A stretch of DNA of 64,000 nt from Saxidomus purpurata (lineage: Eukaryota; Mollusca; Bivalvia; Venerida; Veneridae): the NCBI GenBank assembly GCA_022818135.1, contig JAFMSR010000012.1, positions 8,394,070 to 8,458,069 on the forward strand. Direction: 5' to 3'. Below the pieces are notes generated by a model. That model saw nothing but the letters and a program-made list of their open reading frames with translations. It ran no database searches and was not told where the DNA came from. Shown in pieces: positions 58,579-64,000 of the stretch; position 1 is the first letter of the stretch; every line of letters starts with the position of its first letter. The translations under genes and the position numbers were made by a program.

Positions 58579-61384
58579 CTACAAAATTAGAAAATTATTA
58601 TAAATATGGAATTATTCACAATGTAGTATCCATACTTTGCTTTTAATTGAATATTCATTAACATAATCGAATAACTGGTTTTCAACCTTGCTAATATAAG
58701 CATTTGGTAAGAAACAACTTAATTATCTTATTTCTTTAAAATGTACAAATCAAATTATCAAGTAAAACTGATTTACAACAAAAGAAATAAACTAAGATCT
58801 GAATGTAATTATGGTTACCTTTTTAATGTCATGATGCGCATGTCATTGAAAAAACTATTTTGGTCCTAAATTACGTACTACGTTTCTTTAAATCCAGAAA
58901 TTAATCTTGGTATAATATCATTTAATTACTCGTAGACATGCTAAATAAATCAGACATTAAAATACAGTATATACTACAACTGAGTTTAAACATACAGCAC
59001 CTCTACAGTTCTCACTACGTAACTGGCGTCACCTCTGCTATTCATGTATCGTCTGTAAATTAAAATGACAATACAATATGATTTGAAGGTAAATGTAAAA
59101 CTATTTCATATAAAATTGCCTTATGCTTAACACGACATCCTTTAATAGAACTATATACCATGTCATGAATCCTTATGCAGTTATGCCAAATGTGTACACA
59201 CATGAGTGGAATAAAACAAATATGCAAGGTTACAGTTCTTCAAAGAAACCATGCAAGTCAGCGGAAGATAATTTTAAAGTTCTGGTGTCATAGGTCAATA
59301 TTGCCCTCTTCCTTTGCACCGATTAATTTTTTCAGTTAACAATCAAGGTCATCCACATCCCGAGCATTCTTGTAGCTAAAATATAGCTTTAGATGGCGTA
59401 CAAATGTAAGAGAGTGACTAGGTTGTATCTTTCAAGATACCTTAATTATTTTCCAGGTATGTACAAATAGAAATGTGTTCCAACGCTCTAAACAATTCAA
59501 ATAACTTATAAGCATAGTTAACTTTATGGTAAGAAAGAAATTAAAAATTGTCAATGGTATTTTGAGGAACAGATCTTTTAAAATAGAAATGTATAACATT
59601 TTTCTGATTTGTTGCAATATATTTTTCTTACCACGAAACTCTAATATATGGTAATAAACATTTTTGTAAGTGTTAACAGCTTTTTTAAGACCGTTCATAA
59701 ATTCAAAGTATTCTTAGATACGGTCTCAGAGCAATTCTACGAGAATACGTCATATTTTCTATCAACTTGTGTTTGGAGGTGTTATTTGCTTTAAACACGA
59801 TTTATAAGAACAAAATTACCTCAGCATTTCAGCTGGATGTCGACCTCCACTGGTCATTGAGTTGTATACATGTATTGTAGCTTCAGGCTCGTGTATGACC
59901 TGAAGAAAGCATGTTTTCATTTCGTAACTCTACATTCATTGGAGCTATGTGTTTCTTAACTTGACAAAAGGCATTGAGTGTGTAAACCGTTCTTTGTCTT
60001 TTATTGTACTTTAGGCAATCATCGTGAGTTTGATAAATGTAATATATTTAATACCGAACCAATATAACCCTGGAAAACGCTAATAAATAACAAGTCCATA
60101 TCCTTAAGTTTGGATATATTTGTCATGACCTCTTGATCATATACAATTCATGTAGATTGCTGTGTACTTAAGTTTCTCTGTCTAAATACAAAAGAAACTT
60201 AACCAATATGACGAGTATAACTATGAAAATATTTATTATCACCAACATGTCTAATAGCTTTCACAATATAATGCATGTTGAAAATGTGTAATACATTATG
60301 ATTTTAATTAAAATCATCTTACCAAAAGCGTCCAGTGTATCCTATATATAACAGGGACTAAAATGGTTCCCTTGTTAAACAAGTCTCTGTTCACAAATTT
60401 CTCCGGGGATTTCCCAGACACCAAGCACTGGAAAAAGAATACATCTAGTGCTGCTACATCTCTGTAATTGGTAGCAATGAGGGACATGTATCCGTTTATC
60501 ACCTGTAAAAATAGAAACAATGCAATGTTTCCAGTTATGAAATGATTCTGAATTATGTAGTAAACTTTACTTTTTTTCATTTCAAGTAACCGTAACCTTA
60601 CATGTGTGTAGTAATTGAACCATACACTGTTCATAATACGCCTGTTAAGACTGATCTTCTTAGAAAATAAAACAAATCATTCGTAAAACCCTATTTTCTG
60701 AACCCTCGAAGGGTAGTCACTTTTGATCCGGGGGTCCTAATTTGAAAAATATAAGTAGAGGTCCGCTAGAAAATGCCACATGATAAACATCTAAGCTCTA
60801 AGCCTTGTGGCTTCATAGAAGATTTTTTTTTAAGTTTTCCTATGTGTTGCCATACCAACTAGAGTTCTGCATAATATAATATTATTTGAACAACTTTGAA
60901 AATGCTCCATGCAAGGATCATCCCTGCATAGTTTCAACAACATTGGTCCAGTCATTTAAAAGGAGATATCGTTCTCATAAAAAGCGGACGGACGGACGGA
61001 CGGACGACCGATGACTACGTACGTGGAACCCGGACGGTGAGTGATCATAATAGATCACCCTTGCACTTTCTGTCAGGTGAGCAAAAATATAACATAAACT
61101 TTCATTTCAAGGAACGAACTGATAGGGTACTATAGTATGTATGCATAAAGTGTGTATCAGTGAAAGTGTTTCATTAAACTGTTTCTGCTAGAAGAATATT
61201 AACCGTCAATTTAATGTATTCATACCTGATCATTCAGCCAAGTATTTGGATTCAGTGTTGACACATCAAGGCCGGATAGGAGTATTTCTCCACACGTGGC
61301 TATTTCCGCATACGGACATTTTTCAATCAGTGCATTTACGTCAGCCATAGTCATTTTCCCATAAAAAAGCACATAAGCGGATCT
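58399..61384 (-). CDS. Ulp1/SENP-type (C48) cysteine protease, C-terminal domain in five exons
   Basis: Minus-strand exons: 61384-61226, 60502-60323, 59899-59820, 59052-59001, 58578-58399. Phases agree throughout and the stop is TAA at 58401-58399. The joined 216 residues have the Ulp1 order: NPNTWLNDQ|VINGYMSLI, D-LFNKGTILVPVI, HWTLL with catalytic His (local residue 109), VIHEPEATIHVYNSM, and LPQQTNNEDCGVFAL with oxyanion Gln 162 and nucleophile Cys 168. Family members cleave SUMO, NEDD8 or related modifiers. The residue usually Asp (Y-D-S) is Asn 126. The domain is full length. N-terminal exons lie upstream of 61384 and were not found. The introns argue against a recent transposon gene. 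Confidence 0.85.
59001..59052 (-). CDS. Ulp1-like exon d
   Basis: Acceptor ttaatttacag, donor gtgctgta (weak), 52 nt, phase 2 to 0. It encodes RYMNSRGDASYVVRTVE. It is supported mainly by the perfect phase and by the sequence continuity it gives between exons c and e. Confidence 0.75.
59820..59899 (-). CDS. Ulp1-like exon c: Asn at catalytic Asp position
   Basis: Acceptor gctttcttcag, donor gtaatttt, 80 nt, phase 0 to 2. It encodes VIHEPEATIHVYNSMTSGG and RHPAEML. The Y-N-S-M motif has AAC where the family has an Asp codon. Confidence 0.85.
60323..60502 (-). CDS. Ulp1-like exon b: catalytic His
   Basis: Acceptor tatttttacag, donor gtaagatg, 180 nt, phase 0 to 0. It encodes VINGYMSLIATNYRDVA, DVFFFQCLVSGKSPEKF and IYRIHWTLL. 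His of HWTLL is the catalytic base. Confidence 0.87.
60690..61083 (+). repeat. Short copy of the 31.87-kb pearl-like element, in Ulp1-like intron
   Basis: It matches the right part of 32690-33025: 'gatccgggggtc', 'aggtcc.ctag', 'atctaagctcta.gccttgt', 'cctatgtgttgccata', 'catccctgcatagtttcaac', then a (GGAC)n run at 60984-61007 and 'ctgtcaggtgagc'. It has a single unit and no array. It lies between Ulp1-like exons a and b. Confidence 0.75.
61226..61384 (-). CDS. Ulp1-like exon a: substrate-entry motif WLNDQ
   Basis: Acceptor aatctttcag, donor gtatgaat, 159 nt, phase 0 to 0. It encodes MTMADVNALIEKCPYAEI and LDVSTLNPNTWLNDQ, the conserved opening of Ulp1 domains. It is the first exon I can identify; it has an acceptor, so the gene continues upstream. 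Confidence 0.85.
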
Positions 61385-61761
61385 CTGAAAGATTTAAAAA
61401 CAAAACATATATTCAATATCATTTTTCAAGATATATCATTCAAAGGTTCAAGGTTGTCATTTTACTTTCAGGCCATAACACGTGTTTCAATCTGCGAATC
61501 GTAACTTTAAAGAAGTCACTTCACAATTAGTTATTCAATAGAAAGTAAGAACAAAAAAAGTATTAAAATGACAATTGTTCAAAGTAGGAAGCTATTGTCG
61601 TTTTCTGGAAATATTTGAGATTGGGGTCATGATGGGGTGATAAAGTTGAACAAGTTTTTTTGTGTTTCAAATTAATTATCTTTTACAAGCAGCCTGCACT
61701 ATTCAATGCAGTAAACATTTCGACAATAGTATCGAATCTTGTGCTTTTTCTATGACAAGAT

Positions 61762-62990
61762 TGTAGGACCACATTCGTAACAGATCGCATTTGTAACAGG
61801 TGTTACAAATGAGATCGCATATGTAACAAGTGTATCACGTGAGATCGCATATGTAACAGAAATCAAGCACACATGTGACAATTCTTCAGACGAATGTTAA
61901 CGATGCCGACTTTTGATGTGACATCTGATCACATTTGTCACAGCTCACTTTCAATCGGTAAAATGAACAAAAAAGGGCATTTTTACATCTGAATCCCATT
62001 TGTAAAATGTTTAGCTCTCTTATACGAAGTGACAAAGTAAGCTATTGTGATCAACCGTTGTACGTCGTCTGTAATGTTAACATTTCTATAGATAACTGCA
62101 CTACCACACAAACTCCGCTATTTCACGGCGGGATTATATTAAGAGAAGGCATATTGTCTCACCGACGGGCTCAGTGGGGTGAGGGTTATTAATAAAAAAG
62201 GTGTATTTTGTTTAAATTTGATAGACATAAGATCGAAGCACAAGGCCGACCCCTCCTAGACTTAAGGCTAACGAATCAGTCAGTGACAAGTTGCATATAA
62301 TATGTCTCAGGACATGGGAACTTCCTGTTTGTCACTTAAAACGTCTCTGGATGACGAAAGATAGCTACAAATGTATGTCTCCACCGGGTTTGAATCAGTG
62401 ACCTAAGCATGTTGATCTTCATTTCAACTAGTCGAAGTAGCAGTACAAGTAGATGAGGTTGTAATCATATTACAGGGGTAGTGGCAGCGGATGCCGAAAT
62501 GATAATAAAAATTGAGCCACGTCACGGGAAAATTGGCATTGGACATTTTCGTGAATTTCCGGAAAGTGTATATCTAGGCTGACCAGTGCATTTATGCATC
62601 TGAATAAGGGTCAGATAATTTCATACTTTGAAACAACAGCGAACGGTGTGGGACCTGATCAGACTGTGCGGATGCGCAGGCCGACTGTAGCCAAGACTTG
62701 TCACAAAGCCTCGGAGATTACCGAAAGCCAAGTTTCTTATGATGCGGCTCAAATAATTTTATGACGTCGCTAACTTGTGATGTTGCTTATTGCAGTCATT
62801 TAATGATGTTGCGATGAAAACCAACTGATTAAACATATGCATTATAAACATCAACATTAAACATATGTGCTTCTCATATCAACCCCCATGTTGGACAAAC
62901 ATATTCGTAACACATTTTACCTGCTACGAATGCGATCGCATACGTACGAAATATGTTACAAATGCGATCTGTTATGAATGTGGTCCTACA
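61762..62990. mobile_element. 1.23-kb TIR element, non-autonomous
   Basis: Terminal inverted repeats of 37 bp (61762-61798 and 62954-62990) begin TGTAGGACCACATTC and match at 36 of 37 positions. Subterminal ACAAATG-GATCGCAT words are repeated in both orientations. No transposase frame is seen inside. No clear target duplication was found at the flanks. It lies upstream of the identified Ulp1-like exons and may sit in an intron. Confidence 0.8.
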
Positions 62991-63059
62991 TAGCTCTAAG
63001 CTTATCGAGTCTCTCTCGAGTCCACTTCCTGGAAAAAGAACAATACTGGTGTCATATGA

Positions 63060-63165
63060 AGAGGTACGGTAATGACGCCAGTGCGGTTCAAACCTGCAGC
63101 CTCCGGGATGAGCGGCAGACACCTTAACCTCTACACCACAGCTTTTCACTTCACATCTGATATAT
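63060..63165 (-). repeat. tRNA-derived SINE-like unit
   Basis: Minus strand: A box TGGTGTAGAGG (complement of 63128-63138) and B-box-like AGGTTTGAACCG (complement of 63084-63095). Confidence 0.6.
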
Positions 63166-63504
63166 ATCAATTTCCTTGTCATGACGTTTACAACACAGAT
63201 ATCAAGGAATGTGTGGGCTTTTCAATATTTGCAAGCACGTTTTTGCCAGAAGTCGAACCATAACTTTGAGCTATTTGAATTTTCGTGATACATTTAAAGA
63301 AGTATCACTGCCGGTCCTTATATGACAATATTAATATCATGCAATAAATCTTCTGAAATTGAAAATACAGCTCTATTGTATTTGACAGTTTTGAATTCAA
63401 TCTTAATGAACGAAAGAGTGTTGTGGGCCGAAACAGCTCTTACACTAACAAAATCAACTTATATAAAAAAATATGGATGTAACATACAATTCACATCGGT
63501 TAAC

Positions 63505-63705
63505 TTGGTTTGCAGTTCGCAGTTCGCGATTCGAATCACGAAATGTCGCTATTCTAAAAGTGAACTATTAACCATGGTTAGCAATCAGCAATTCGAACCA
63601 TAAGTTGGGATGAAGTGGAATCGTTAACTTAGAACAGGGAACTTGGCTGAAGTTAACAATTCTCAATTCTGCGAACTGCGACCTGCGAAATGCAAACCAA
63701 CTATA
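63505..63705. repeat. Second copy of the 57.77-kb foldback-like repeat
   Basis: It starts ggtttgcagttcgcagttcg and ends 'ctgcgaactgcgacctgcg' with 'aaatgcaaacc', which gives inverted ends. Internal 'cacgaaatgtcgct' and 'aatcagcaattcgaaccata' match 57990-58065. Confidence 0.7.
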
Positions 63706-64000
63706 CGGATATATAACATTCTAACTCATGCATTAAAATGAAAACAGACTCATAAAGAACAAAAAATTAAATGTTCCGTATATTGCACGCCCCGTATATT
63801 GCACGCTGGTATGAACTACCGACGGCATGTACCATGTACGTAAAACAAAATGACGGCAACAGAAATCTTTCAAATGCAGTTCAAATGTGAAATATGGATG
63901 AGTTGTCGAATTTGAAGAAAACGGGACTTGTGGATTAACAGCAAAACTCTTCAATGTATACACTCGTTACTTTTTAATCCACGCCAAAAATATTTCATAC

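Noticed and set aside
1..64000. CRISPR arrays, operons or bacterial regulatory sites
   Set aside because: The window is eukaryotic: spliced genes, LINEs, SINE-like units and hAT elements. Its tandem arrays have no unique spacers.

Overview
The window looks like nuclear DNA of an invertebrate animal, most likely a bivalve mollusc. It is AT-rich and has widely spaced small exons with consensus GT/AG splice sites. It is packed with tRNA-headed SINE-like units, non-LTR retrotransposon relics, hAT and Tc1 relics, and many 'pearl-like' elements: terminal inverted sequence around a tandem array, with TGACCTTGACCTT-type motifs. The phylum call is an inference from this repeat style and from the gene content. 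There is one 500-base assembly gap (6198-6697).

Layout. 1-366 holds the 3' end of a decayed Tc1 transposase. 1153-1283 looks like the last coding exon of an unidentified plus-strand gene, followed by a long putative 3' UTR to about 3025. 3050-5745 is repeat DNA, including a 157-bp tandem array inside a TIR element. 7335-8730 is a broken hAT (ZNF862-like) transposase on the minus strand. 8.7-26.3 kb is repeat-dominated: SINE-like units, LINE relics with RNase H, a LINE nested in another LINE (16.1-19.0 kb), and a 2.8-kb, 30-bp minisatellite (20.28-23.03 kb).

The main gene is a plus-strand PARP12/ZC3HAV1-type mono-ADP-ribosyltransferase with ten coding exons (26339-47526). Splice phases agree across all exons and predict 682 residues: seven CCCH zinc fingers, a WWE region and a PARP catalytic domain with an H-Y-I triad. 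Three of the exons are tandem duplicates of one two-finger module, and a fourth copy survives as a relic in intron 1. The introns hold a PIF/Harbinger-like MITE, pearl-like elements and a LINE relic.

On the minus strand, 52333-53728 carries the last two exons of a cysteine-containing protein with a C-terminal hydrophobic helix, resembling a GPCR ectodomain cut short. 58399-61384 carries five exons encoding a complete Ulp1/SENP-type (C48) cysteine protease domain in which the usual catalytic Asp is Asn. A 1.23-kb TIR transposon lies just upstream of it (61762-62990). The PARP gene and the Ulp1 gene would both act in protein modification (ADP-ribosylation, and removal of SUMO or a similar modifier). 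Nothing in the sequence shows that they are functionally linked.
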